Shown: piece by piece, positions 13,152 to 26,300 of the stretch
How positions within the stretch are numbered: position 1 is the stretch's first letter
Layout of the letters: every line of letters begins with the position of its first letter
Origin: Pyrocephalus nanus
Lineage: Eukaryota > Chordata > Aves > Passeriformes > Tyrannidae
Assembly (NCBI GenBank): GCA_038380795.1
Contig: CM076261.1
Coordinates: 32,203,866-32,267,865 of the forward strand
Reading direction: 5' to 3'
DNA: 64,000 nt
Program-made: the position numbers and the translations under genes
Notes under the pieces: generated by a model
The model's database searches: none
What the model was told of the DNA's origin: nothing
Seen by the model: only the letters and a program-made list of their open reading frames with translations

Positions 13152-13985
13152 TTCATAGATTCATAGAAGGGTGTGTGTTGGAGGGGACTGTAAAGATAAC
13201 CTACTTCCAACCCACCTGCCATGAGCAGGGACATCTTTCACTAGATCAGGTTACTAGGGGCCCCATCCAACCTGGCCTTGAACACTCCAAGGCATGGGAA
13301 GTCCACAACCTCATTGGGCAACCTGTTGCAGCGCCTCACCACAGTCCCAGTAAAGAATTGCTTCCTAATACCTAATCTAAACCTACCCTTCTTCAGCATA
13401 AGGCTCTTCCCTCTTGTTGTATCACGACATGCCCTTGTGAAAAGTCCTTCTTCAGCCTTCTTGTAGGTCCCCTTCAGGTACAGGAAGGCGTTCTAAGGTC
13501 TCTCCAGAATCTTCTCTTCTCCAGGCTGAACAGCCCCAACTCTCTTAGCCTGTCCTCATAGAAGAGGTGCTCTGGCCCTGTGACCAAATTAATGCCCCTC
13601 CTCTGGACTTGCTCTAGTAAGTCCACATCTTTCTAGTGCTGGAGACCCCAGAACTGGATGCAGTATTGCAGGTGGGGTCTCATGAAAGCAGAGTAGAGGG
13701 GGAGAATCATCTCCCCCATCCTGCTGGTCACTCCTCTTTTGGTGCAGCCCAGGATAGAGTTGGCTTTCTGGGCTATGAGTGCATATAGAAAAGTCATGTT
13801 GAGCTTCTCTTCCACAAATACCATAAGTCTTTCTCCTCAGTCTAGTCTCAATCCATTCTCTACCCAGTCTGTCCCTGTGCTTGGGAATGCCCCAACCCAG
13901 ATGCTGGACCTTGAACTTGGCCTTGTTGAACATCATGTGCAAACAGGCCCACCTCTTAAGCATGTTAAGGTCCCTCTAGATTTTA
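13152..13985 (-). mobile_element. CR1 LINE, ORF2 C-terminal half plus 3' UTR, decayed
   Basis: Minus-strand CR1 of about 830 bp. Its 3' terminus reads TCATAGATTCATAGAAGG on the plus strand at 13152. The antisense of the C-terminal blocks follows (CACAACCTCATTGGGCAACC at about 13303; CTCTTCTCCAGGCTGAACAG at about 13512). In the minus-strand frame at 13589-13963 the RT thumb region is visible as FNKAKFK...HLGWGIPKHR, but later blocks fall into another frame (13633-13824: MRPHLQYCIQFWGLQH), which shows a frameshift. The copy is 5' truncated at about 13985, inside ORF2. Catalytic residues and endonuclease are absent. Confidence 0.95.
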
Positions 13986-16192
13986 AAAAACCAAACCCAC
14001 AAACTCAAGCCAAAACAAACTGAAAAGTCATTTGACTCTACGCATTGTACTTCATTCCAGCAGGCTTGAATGCTAGATCCTTTCCTTATCTCTTTGGGGA
14101 GAGGTTTTATTTCATTATGGGGGCCCAATAGCAATCTGCCACTGAACATTAGTGAGTGGAGGCCCATTGAAGAATGACAAACTGGATATGCACAAGAACC
14201 TTCATCAAAGATTGTTCTCTTATTTGGACAGAAACTATGTTCCTGGAAGGTGTTTTGCTGTTGTCCTTGCGATTTCAGAATAGGATATGCTGGAAACAGA
14301 ACTAAACTGTAGATAAGGTATTTCTGCCATGCCAAGAGTTTAAATATGCAAAAAGAGTTGAAATATAGCTCTTTGTATGAACAAAGCCAGGCTCTGAAGG
14401 ATTCCCTTCTTCCAGACTCATTTGGTAGACAAACCTGTCAGAAACAGTAACTCTAATCTCTGACAACTTGTCTCTACCTGCGCAAAGCTCTACCTCACTT
14501 CGTTTTTACAACTTTCAACGTTCTGTCCTTTGAAACACAGAAATCTGCTTGTTGAGAAAAAAAAAAAAAATTTTTTCTTGTCATGCTCAATATGTTTTCC
14601 AAAGTTTCTTGCTATTTCTAGTAGTGGTTAGCATAAATAATTTAAATCTATGTTTACTCTTATACATTTTTCACATTTTACATGCAAATGAAGAATCACC
14701 CACTTCATGGACACCTGATATGCATTCTAACCAAGCACCTACTCTTCCAGCGTTTGTTATCTGAGTTCAAGTTGTGACTGCCATTTGGACCTGATTTTAA
14801 GATGAAATGTGAAAATACCAAGCTTACTGTCTTTTAGTATTAAAAAGTGATGGATTGACTCCAGCCTGCTAAAATTGTAGGCACAAAGCTATGATGGCAA
14901 GCAGATAACAAAAATATATGCCTGTAGTAAACTGTTCAGGTTATCAGTCTATTTTTCCTTTTTTTTTCTTTTTCTTTTTTTTACTTTAGATATGATCATT
15001 TTTTTTTTTTTTACTTTCTAGATGTTTAGAAAAGTTCTTTGTTTAGAAGACTGTATATTTTAAATGGTAACACATTTTTGTGCCATTATAGAATTTTTAT
15101 TTACAATCTCTTCTTTGCTAATGCTGCTACTACAACAAGCCTATCTATAGGCAACTTTCTGAGCCTTCTTTTTGAAATGGTGAATAAGTAAAGTCTTTTT
15201 AAATACATATTTTATACTCTCTTATCTCCTGATCAGATTGGGAAGATTGAAATAGAAACACACTACAGAACAGAAAGTTCTACTGTGCCGGCTTGGCAAT
15301 GAAGCCACCCCTCATATCAGGATCCAGGTTGGATGTGAAATAGCCCTAAAACACTTATAGGTCTGAAATTTTACTGAAAGGGAAGGAAATAATAGGTCTG
15401 TTTGGCACATGAGAGAGGCACAGAGTTGTGCTGAATTTCAATTGGAGAGAGATCTAGAAGGAGAACAAAAGTTCTTCCATGTCTGGTAGAGGATTAAACC
15501 ATCTGGCATGACATGGTATGCTGCACTACTTCAACAGCATCAAATTAATCAGAAACTGTTTTCAGTATAGAAAAAAAAAGTTCTCTAAAGGATGGAATCA
15601 CAAACAGTGATGTCTATTCATTTAGGGATGGTGTGTCTGGGGCTTTTTTCAGCCTAACCAGCATGGCAAATGGGATCAAAGCCTAAGAATAGCAAAACAG
15701 TTGAATTCTGAAGGATTGTACTGAAAAGCATTCCCCTCTAGTGATGACTCCATTGCACAATATTCTGTGACTTCTCTAAATAAGCTGAAACATTCTGGTA
15801 GCTGTTACATTTTTTGTGTCTTATTGATATGATGAGGTAACAGACTAAAACAGAGTTAATATTGCCTAAGTGTTCTGGAGTTACTATTTACTTATAAAAA
15901 TCAGTAGAATGTAGAGTGCTATAAGTACTTTACTACAGAAATAGCTGGAGAAAAAATTTATCCTTTTGCTTTCAAGCTTCTATTGTACTACTGGTCCTAT
16001 AAATATTTATAGTTAGCATACCATCAAAGCAAATTACAAAATCTGAGAAAATATGGAAAAAATCATGCACCTTCACCTTTTAATAATTCTATAAAACCTC
16101 TTAATGATCTGCAGTAATTCAGGAACTTGTTAATGCAGGAAGCATGCAATAACAGAGGGATCCTGTAACTTTCTTATTGAAAATAATTCCAG
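13986..16192. other. AT-rich non-coding sequence with homopolymer runs
   Basis: Holds A14 directly followed by T6 at 14557-14576, a self-complementary run. T-rich tracts lie at about 14954-14983 and 14999-15012. A 119-codon minus-strand ORF at 13976-14335 starts in spacer sequence and resembles no known protein; I take it as chance. Confidence 0.55.
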
Positions 16193-17305
16193 ATTTCATA
16201 GACGATAGGATTATCTAGCACTTTGTCCAATTGCATGTTGAAAACCTCCAGCAGTGTGGGCTCTGACATGCCCCTGGGAAGGTTGTTCCCCTGAATGATT
16301 ATTCATATTGTAAAACTGTCTTTCTTATGTTGAGATGAAACTTCTCCTGGTGCAACTTGTACCTGTAATCCCTTGTCCTCTCCATGTGGCTTATGAAGAG
16401 AGAGCCTCTATTCTCTTTTAGTTGCCCTTTAAATACCAGAATACTGTAAAAAGCACACCCTGAACCTTTTCTTCAAGGAGAAAAGGCCTAACTCCTTCAG
16501 TCTTTCCTCACAGGGCATGTTCTCTAGTCCATTGGTCACCTTGGTGGCCCTCCTTTGAACCCTCTGCAGCCTGTCCTCGTCATTGTGGAAACGTGTGGAC
16601 CAAAACTGTACATGATACTCCAGGTGCAGCCTGAAAAGAACTGAGTAGATTGGGATGACCTATATCTATCTCTGCTAGTAATCCCCCTGAGGATGCAGCC
16701 CAGGATCCAATTTGCCTTTGTTGTTGCTGCAGAATTGTGGTGATTTACGTTTAGCTTTTAGTCCACAAAACCGCCCAGGTGCCTTACACCAAGGCTGCTC
16801 CCCAGCCACACAGACCCTAGCCTGTACTGGGCTCTTCAGTAATTCTGACCCCGCTGCAGGAACTGATCATCGCCTTCTTCCAGTTGTCAGAGACATCACC
16901 TGGTCTTCAATACTTTTCAAATATTACAGTCAGTGGGTTTGCAACCTCAGCCACTTCTAACTCACTGGGGTGGATTCCCTCCAGGCCCAGAGATTTATGT
17001 GGGCTGAGACCTTGCAAGGAGCTGCAGACCAGCCCTTCCTCCAGTACTGGTGAGTTGACACACATGTGCTGTCTTACCTACTCAGTCTTGTGATCTGGGG
17101 TCCAGCTATGCCAGTAAAGACAGAGGCAAAGAAAATATCAGAAACCTTTGCCTCATCACATTAGTAATAACTAGTTTCTCTACCTGGTTTAGCAATGGGT
17201 CTATGTCTCCCTTATGCTTCTGCTTACTGATCCTATTTTTCTTGAACTTAACATCTTTGACCAGTTTTAGCGCAGCTTGAGGTTTGTAAGCCACTTTTAA
17301 GAGCT
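16193..17305 (-). mobile_element. CR1 LINE with large internal deletion
   Basis: Minus-strand CR1 made of two ORF2 parts that should be about 1 kb apart. From 16193 to about 16820 it is the 3' UTR and C-terminal region (plus-strand AAGGTTGTTCCC, TGCAGCCTGTCCTCGTCATT, CAGCCCAGGATCCAA). From about 16850 to 17305 it is the start of the RT domain and the linker before it. On the minus strand the blocks FFASVF (antisense of 17117-17134), SLGLEGIHPSELE-like (about 16950-16995) and VIFEK..RPGDVSDNWKK-like (about 16870-16935) are readable. The RT core with the catalytic aspartates is missing between them. The endonuclease is also absent. It is a dead, old copy. Confidence 0.9.
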
Positions 17306-20300
17306 ACTCTGTAGTTTTGTTTGTGTGTTAAATAATTACATTTCTAGATAATCACTTACTACAGAGCTAGACTATCGAATGGTGAACCATTCTCTAAACA
17401 TTTTAAGCATCAGCTTGAATCTTTTCATACTGAATGGGAACGAAAATCACAATTACTTGAAATATTTTTCAGAAACTGTTTAAAGTTCTGATGTTAAAAA
17501 AGGCGTCAGCAAACAAAGCTGAATTTCAGAAGTATACTGTCATTATGTAAAACAAAATAAAATTTACTTTTGTGATATAAGATATTTCAGAGTTGATATT
17601 TTTTCAGCTGACCTGCACTGGTCTTTATTTGAGCTTCTTACTTGAATATGCCCGGCACTTTCAGTTTCTACTAGGGGGGAAAATAAGTAAAGGGAGAACC
17701 ACCTTTGCCTAGCTCAACCTGTGATTTTAAGCCCTTGAGGAAGAAATCAGGGGTGCACTAATTGATAAGAAGAGGCAGGCAAATGTTTACTCATTGTTAG
17801 CGCCAAGTAACGAAAAAACGACCTACCTGCACTCTTTCAAACCTTGGGAAATGATGTCTGTAAGAATAAGTTATATTTGTTTTCCCTCATGGCCTCATAT
17901 TTTCCCTTGTGTCTATTAAAAATCCTCCGTAGGTCAGACTGGCTATGGCACTGGCAGACAGTGCTGTTGGCTGCAGTACATTTCCTGCAGGTCACAGTGA
18001 CATAACTCACAAGCCTCTAAATTTGTTTGTTTCCTCAGCTGCACATTTCTTCTCCATTGAGAAGAGAGGGTGTCAGAAACTTGCTTATAAAACATAATCC
18101 TTCAGATTTGTTTTCTTGTATTTTCTGTTTTTTAGTGAACCACATTGTATATTTTACTCAGGTTTCAATTTTCTTATCTTCCTTTTCATTCCTTTTTCCA
18201 CCTGAAATTGCATTTGTTTTGAAATGTCTGTGAGGCAAATTCATCTCCCACTAACGGACACTGATCTTATTTTTATCCCATTTCCTCTTTGTCTCTGTAA
18301 CATCTATTGTCAAAATGAGGCAAATATTAAGAGAAAAACGCTTAAAAATTTCAGACTTGGTGTGTACATGACATTTTACACCAGTTTTTCAGGGAGTCAT
18401 TCAGACCACAGAAGTAAGATAACTGACTGCACTGATTTTAGTAACACATATTCTATTTACAGCCAAAAGAGGACAAAGTATTTCTAAAATAAATGAAGCT
18501 AACTTTGGCATCTTTCATCCGGAGGAAAACTGTGAGGAAAGGTTGTAAATTTTAAGACAAATCCATATCACATACAAAAACTTCTGCTGTGTTGAGTCAC
18601 ACATTAGTTAACCTGAAGTCACTTCATACTTCAAACATCAGGACAAAGTACATTCCAAAGAGATATTTGAAAGGGCATTGAAAGCCTGATCTTGACTCAG
18701 TGATTCTTGCGTATAATTGAATGTACAGCAGCTGGGGCTCAAGGAGGCAAAAGAAAAAAAGCATTTCAAAATTAGCATAGCAGTTTGTTTACCCTTATTT
18801 TCATTAAATGTGTTCCTCATCTTTAAGACTGTGTGTCATGTTTTACCTCTCAGAATGGTGTTACTATATTACTCAGAGTAGGAATTCCTTACACACACTC
18901 CTGTTAATTTGTAAACTATTGTGTTAAAAGAATTTTGGTTATCTAGCATCAATAGAAATGATTTCATAATTTCTTTTTTTTTTCTTTTTTTTTTTTTTTA
19001 ACATGAAGGCTGTACTAGGCAAGTCTCTGCCTTCATTTGAGTTTGAGGTTCAATAGGCTCTGAACAATTGATCTGAAGGATGGATCAGCTTTGAATTTGA
19101 ATTTGAAATAATGGTTCATTGAAGCACAGTTGAGTCTGGATAGTAATAACCAATCATATTTTTAAATAACTAATCACAGAAGACAAGATAGAATACCTGT
19201 TTAGTGATGGGCTCAGTGTGTGCATCAACAAGGCTATTTCATCTTGCAAAAGAGCTGCAGAAGTAGATGGCTGAATGGAAAGTGACACAGAAATTATTTC
19301 AGATTGCTGGATAACAGGTAACATAACAGAGTTATCATCTAGTATCTTACTATTATTACCTTCACACAAAGCTTTTCTTAGCCACTCCTGTGTTGGTCTG
19401 GTGGCCCAACTTAGGGAAGTTAACTGCTGAAGTGTGAAATCACAGATAGCAGCCAACACTGTTCTGATATAAGGTCAGGCTTATTCTGCTTTGTTTTGTT
19501 TACATGCATGGCTTTGCTAATATCGTATAGTAAGTCAGCAAGAAAGGAGCGGGTCTAGAAAGATCCTTGTCCTAACTAATGGATGATTTTTTCACAGATG
19601 CAATACCATATATAATTTTCAATGTCTGTGGAGAATTGATGACTTATCTCTCATTTAGTTTGCTTAGAGGGAACTATGATGAAGATACATTGTTCCAAAA
19701 ATTCTGGTATCCCTACCAAAAGCAAAGTTCTGGTTTTGCTGCACCTTGCTACTGGACATTGTGTACATTCATATTTTTTGATATGAATGTACATACCAAA
19801 AAGCATCTCTTTGCCTGGGACCTATGTGTTGCAATAGCCTCCTGGCTTTTGATACACATGCATGTCATATGTTATATTAACCAAAATTAATTACTATTTT
19901 TTAATCAATCAATATTTTCCTAAAGCTGGTGTTTCATCATTTTGTAACATATATCTTCACTAAAAAGGCAAGAAAATTTTAGCATTTGTTATTAAAGCAT
20001 AGTAAAACAAAAGTATAGCAAAATTTCTTTATAACCTGAAAATGGCCTACAAACTTGAATGTTACAATTGCTAATTTGTTTCTTTTATTTTAAGGTTACT
20101 CTGTGGACTTTTTTTAATGCATCTCCCAAAGCCATGATGTTTATTCTAAACATATGTACACCCTGTTCCTATTTAGAAAAATTATAAACTAAGGGATGTC
20201 AGGTTTACTTGATAATGCTTAGAATTATTGCAAGTGTTTTATATTAGTGTGTTTAGCAAGCAGAGATACCTTAATACATATTGAGAACATTAAAATCATA

Positions 20301-23300
20301 TTCACATTTTAAACATTCTTACGCACACTTAGTGGAGAGATAGGGAATGTATTAAAAAACATCAGAACAGCTATTAATCAGTTATTACACAGTTTTTAAA
20401 ATCCATGCTTAGTAGAAGGTACAATTTAATTATTGTTGTCAATAAAATACTTAGATAAATTGCAACTTTTGACTAAGAATTTGTGATGGATATAATAATT
20501 TGATTTTTTCCTTGATCTGAAGTATGTGTATTTTGTGAAATAGAAAAAAAAGAGTGTAGAGAAATATTGTTATAATAATATATAATTTATTGAAATGTAA
20601 TGCTCTGGTTTAGGGAAGTATTGGTAATAGAACAATAAAATGTTTTTAATGTTCTTACTAAAGAAATTCCTGACACATATGGTGTGAACTACAGCCTCTC
20701 ATGACTGGGTTATATATTTCCAGATCAGTAGGAAGAAAATGACTGAAGCCAAGGAGATCAACATGCAGAAAATATTTAGAAGAATTAATTATCTCTGCAG
20801 CAGAATAGCTATCAGACACTAATGATATTCTTTAGCTCCTGTTTTGGACATGGGAAAGTGAATGTCACAAAATCAGTAGATTGGGTAACATAAAAAAGTA
20901 GAAAGAAAGGTTTTGTTCAGGAAAGCATCCAAACTTAGATCTGAAATATTAAAAAAAATATTTAAGAGGTTCTATGGCAGAAAAGACCATATTTATTCCT
21001 TCCAACATACTGTAAAAGATGAGAGAAGAAACTGTGAACAGGAAAAACTCTTAAATTCCAAAAAACTGAAGCATAATGTGTACTTTGGTGCAAAGAAATA
21101 AAAGCAGATATGGGATGATTTAGTAAAAACCAGTGTTCAGATTTTAGGCAAGCTGAGGAGTAGATATTGGACTCCCTGAGAAAGCCATAGTTCTAATATA
21201 GCTTTGAAAAAAAGATAAATTGAGTACTTAGAAATATCCAATTAATTTTTAGAGATATTCAATAAGGTGTTTCATTAAATAAGTCACAAGAGTGGTAACT
21301 TTCACACTGACAACAAAAAGGTAATTTTGTTCTCTGAAAAGCTGTTGTTCTTAAATTAAGATTTTGTTTTGAAACCAGTAAAATATCATATAACTTCAAC
21401 TTGTTGAAGTATTTAAAAATGTATGTAAGAGGTTGAATCCAACTTCATTGGAGAGTCCATTGCTGTACTATCTCTTGGAATAAAGATTGAATTTAATGAT
21501 TTCACCAATATATACAATCTCCATATCAACTCCCTAATTTGACATGACAGCACACCGGAAACAGTCCTTGGAGAGAATCTCAACAGAGTATTAAAGGATT
21601 AAAAAAATTAAATGATTGACTCGAGTTGACAGACCAGTTATTTTTAAAAGAGCTTCAGATAAGTTTTAAAATGCAAGCACTGCCCTTGCTGCCAAAATCT
21701 GTTCTGTGCTAGTTATTTCAGGAATACGAGTTACTTGGTTTCTGTTCTTTATAAAGACATTTAATTCTGAAATTTTCCTTTATATTTAATAAAACTGAGC
21801 TTGTTATATTTCTGACACTACTTCAGTCAATATCTTCAAGGGGTAATCTAGACTTAAGAATGATGTAGCTTTTGTTAGGGTTCAAATTTACAGACAGAGA
21901 CTTCTATATGGCTGATTTTACACAGTGTATCAACTTTTCCCTGGTGTTAGCTACATAACACATCATTTTAGTATCTCTTACCTCAGGACATCATCTTTCC
22001 CACACGTACAAGCACACTAAAGAAGCCTTTCTTGGCCAAGATAATAGCCATATGTACAATTTCACTGAACTCTGCAAGCCATGGGAAAGTTAGTGTTTTA
22101 AGCTGAGGGTTTGGGTTATAATTTTGTTGGCCAACCCATGAAGAGATGAAACCTAATTTTTTTGTGACATTATTTATATAATTTGTCCACATTTTAATGG
22201 GGTTATTTAGTCATTACATATACCCTGCCTTAAAATAGGTAATTATGAGTTTCTGGAGTTTTGTCTTTTCCCCTTATTGCCTAAAGTTTTCCTGCAGTTT
22301 TAATTGGCCCAGTGTGTTCCAGGAACTGCCAACTAGAACTGTTCCTTTATTTTTGTATAACATGTTTTATGATGAAGTTCTTGCTCACAGTTTCTTTTAT
22401 CTCTTCTTACTGCAAATATTAGGGGAAAAAAGAAGGTGGTTCAGATAGTTGTCTTCCCAAAGAGGGAAATATCAGTAACTGAACACTTTTAATTATCTTA
22501 AATGAATATTTTTTTCTATGTAAGATATTACTGTAAAATGTCTGGCATGACTATAGAAGAGAAATGTGTCCAAGGAAAGAAACTTAAGGGTGATCTTTTT
22601 CTATACATCTGTATTATGAACTCCTGAAAATGTCCTGGCCACTCTTTTCCTACTGCACTTTTTCCAAGCTTCTGATTTAAGTAAATCTTGTGTTAAGACT
22701 GTTTGCTCCCATATTCCAGTCATCCTAGCACAGGTGAACTAAGTGGGAAAGAGGACTAGGAACCTCTCTTTTCACCTACTACATGTGGCATTTTAGTTGC
22801 CTGCAGACATCAAGGGAACAAGGAATGACACTGATGGCTTTGGCAGGCAGCTGAGTACATCTGTCCTGGCTTTGCCCTTCTGACAAAGGACTCTGCTGGG
22901 CTGCTGCTGCTGCTCTGAAGAGGCTCCTGCTCCTCCTGATCAGTTCCCCTTCTCTCAAATACCTTTGCCAGCACTGTGCATATCTCTCCCTTCATCATTT
23001 TAAGTTAAGGAGCTGCAGGAACAATGTTGTGATCTTCACAGCAGTTCAGGCTGTTTGGAAATTTTACTAGTTGTTGACCTGGCACCACATAATAGCTCTG
23101 GGTATTTGATGCAAACTTAAATGGAAGTCTAGTTTTCCTTCCCTTTTGACAATCAGACTTTAAGTTTTCAGTCACTCAGAGAACGGTCTGGCCCAGTGTA
23201 TAATTATTGCCAAGTTTCAGCCATACAAATATTAATTAATTGTCTTTGACTATTTGTGCCAGGGGTCTGACCTATACTAAAATACGTGCATGTGCTTATG

Positions 23301-26300
23301 CATAGCTGGAAGTCAGGGTAATTGGCTGAATAAACATGAAGGCTTGAATGTGACCTCACGGAAAACCTTTTCCTCCTTTTGCATCGTGCTTCGGCTATCA
23401 TTGCATTTGTGCTGGCTTAAAGATGGAAGATGCACCTCAGTGTTTTGGAAAGTTTGACTCAACTGAATGAGTGTTTGAGCAGAAATGGGGTTCATATGCT
23501 ACACCAACACAAGAGGGTAATGCTGTGCATGGCTGTGTAATGAAAATGAAAAATCAAAGGTAACTTCTACAATTGCAGTGTTGCTTTTAGTTACTTGCTG
23601 TTTGGCATGCTATTTTTAAACCAGTAAAAGTACATAGTCTTAACGTTTTAGATGATTTTTGCTATAAAGTGTGGCTTGAAGTTACTGAAAAAATAATATA
23701 AGTATCAAAGAAATGCTCACATTTTTGCTACATAAAACAGCAAGCTCGGGGTCTAACGTTCTTGCAGTCCTCAGCAATGCAGACTAAGCTATCTTCTTAT
23801 GTTTAGTTTTCTTTTGGTGGGATTTTCTTTGTTTGTTTGTTTGTTATTTTTTTTAAGAAGGTACCAAATGCCTCGCTAGTATAAAGATAGCAGGTGTTCC
23901 TCTATGCAGTTTGGCATAGTATACAGGACAGTAAAGTTCTGTGTTCCAGCAGTGTCATTTTTACAATGGTTCATTTCAGTGTGCCTGGATTTGTATGCCA
24001 TGTATGAAAAAAGTACTGTTGTTCTGTCTCCAAGTAGACAGTCCTAATTATTTTATTCTGCATAAATAGCAGAAGCAGAGTTGAGGTAATGAATCATTTG
24101 TCATCCTAAACTACTGTCTGCCACTGTCCATTATCTTTCTCTGTAATAACCCTCAGATTTCTCTTGCCCCTGTCATACATGTCTTTTTGGGCATCATAGA
24201 GTCCAAAGCTGGTATATTAGATCCTTCTGCAGGTATTGCTTTCACTTAAACCTATATTTGTAACACACCAAATTAGTTCTTCAAAGATGACCTATCTTTT
24301 TATAGTAGATGTGTATATTATGTTTCAAGCTAAAAATATTTCTTTAAAAGTGGCATATTTATGATTAAATTCTTCCCTTACCTAGTTCCCACGAAACCTT
24401 GCTTAAATCCTTCTGAGCTCTAGTTATGACTGTAGCACTCAGTGTTTTGGGGTTTTTAATAAGATAGTCTAGGATTTAAAAAGGAAGTGCTGAGTGGGAA
24501 AGAAAATGTTATTTGGAGTCTAACTGGATTTTTTTTTTTTTTATCAGCCATTCTGAAATATAAGCATTTGGCAGATTTAGTTATTGAAACTGAAAACTGT
24601 TGTGGAGATAATAAAAACTCCATCTTTTTCTTGGTACCCTACATTTAATGAACTGCATCTGTTAATCTGTTAGGGAATCTATTATGTTAACCAAAACTTG
24701 TTTTCTGGGGTCTGTTCTTGAAGCTCAGTCTGCTTTAGCAGTTATCTCAGAACTCATGTGTGTAGAAAACACTGAATCAGCATGCAAATCTACAGTTCTG
24801 CTGAAAAATACTGTGGGAGCTGAAGAACCCTTTGAAACAGTGCTATTATTCACCAAAGCATAGACTTTTTTGCTAGCACTGTCTTACCTTTCCTGTAGTG
24901 ATTTCTTCTCATCATGAAGGGATCAATCATGATTTGCTAGTTCTTTTCTTGCTTCTTAACTGCCCTAATATTGAATGGAATACAGTCATATGCTTGACTG
25001 ACCCATCTTCCTCTCCCAGTTTGAATATGCTATATATAATTTATGACTCACTGAATATGCTAAATCTTGTGGTTTTAAAACTGTATTCATGTATTCATGG
25101 TCACTGCATTGGACACATGTCTGGATGCAAACACTTCAGTGCAGATTGAAACAACGCAATCTAATGAGTAAAATTTTTGAGATCACTTCATTAGAAACGT
25201 CTAAATATGGCATCTGTCCAATTTTAAATATGAAATAATAAGCTATAGGAGGAAGGTAAAATAGTGTACACAGAAAACAATAGCCATTATGATTTTTTTT
25301 AGCATTCTATCAATCTAGAAGTATCTATCCACTGAGAAAACTAATAGCTGTTACATGTTTGACTTTTGAAGTTGACTCTAGTGACTTATGACATATTGTT
25401 TCACCAAATAGAAAGCTATTGAAAAGTTTGATATGTTTACACTGCTCCATCCTAAATTATAAATCCAGGTAATTTGTTATTGACTTGTGCAGATAGCAGG
25501 CAGTCTGAGAACTGCTACATCTGTTCCCACTTCCATGAAACTCCAATGAAAATAAATTAGTGTGGAGAGATATGAGTGACAAGGGATTATAAATGTTAGA
25601 AACTTAATTAAACCACAAAAACTCCTGCAAGGTTCAGGCTGGTAAACTCATATCTTCCATTGCTAAACTAAGATAGGAAAAATTATTTTGGTTGCCTAGC
25701 AACTACATTGCACGAACTAACTCAGTGGAAAATCTTTGGGTTTGATAAGCAAATTAAAAACGGACATTTTGTGTGAAGAGAATAAAAATACTTCAGAACC
25801 TTTGGTCAACTGACAAATTAATTGCATGTCATTACAGATTGAAATGGCATTGGGTCTAGCAGTATTTTATGGGAAATTGTAGATAGTCAATATTGATTAA
25901 CATCTTAGCAAAAATGGTGAATTGGCTTGCAATAATAGAGTACTAACTGCATTCAAAGCACACAGTTTTTGTCTGTGGCAGAAAGGCAAAGACTGAGAGC
26001 CCTGATGAGAAAAAATATTATTGTGGAAGAACTTGTTTGCATCTTCTAGTGTATAAGTGAATTTTACATACTCATGGCATGTTAATTTTGCACTTATTTG
26101 GCAACTTAGTCTTGAATAGAGAAGACAGAGGAGTTGGACACGAAGGAGTGAAGCTGAGCCTGGGAGGAAGGTTGGGGTGGGGGAAGATGCTTTAGAGTTT
26201 TTTGTCTTTGTTTACCAACAAACTCTATTTTGATTGCTAGCTAATTAAATTAATTTTCCTCAGGTTGAGTCTGTTTTGCCAGTGATGACAACTGGTGGGT

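Noticed and set aside
13976..14335. 119-codon minus-strand ORF beside the CR1 copy
   Set aside because: It begins in unrelated spacer, shows no domain, and such lengths are expected by chance.
19579..19890. 103-codon plus-strand hydrophobic ORF
   Set aside because: No family recognised, AT-driven hydrophobic composition, no promoter or splice context; within chance expectation.
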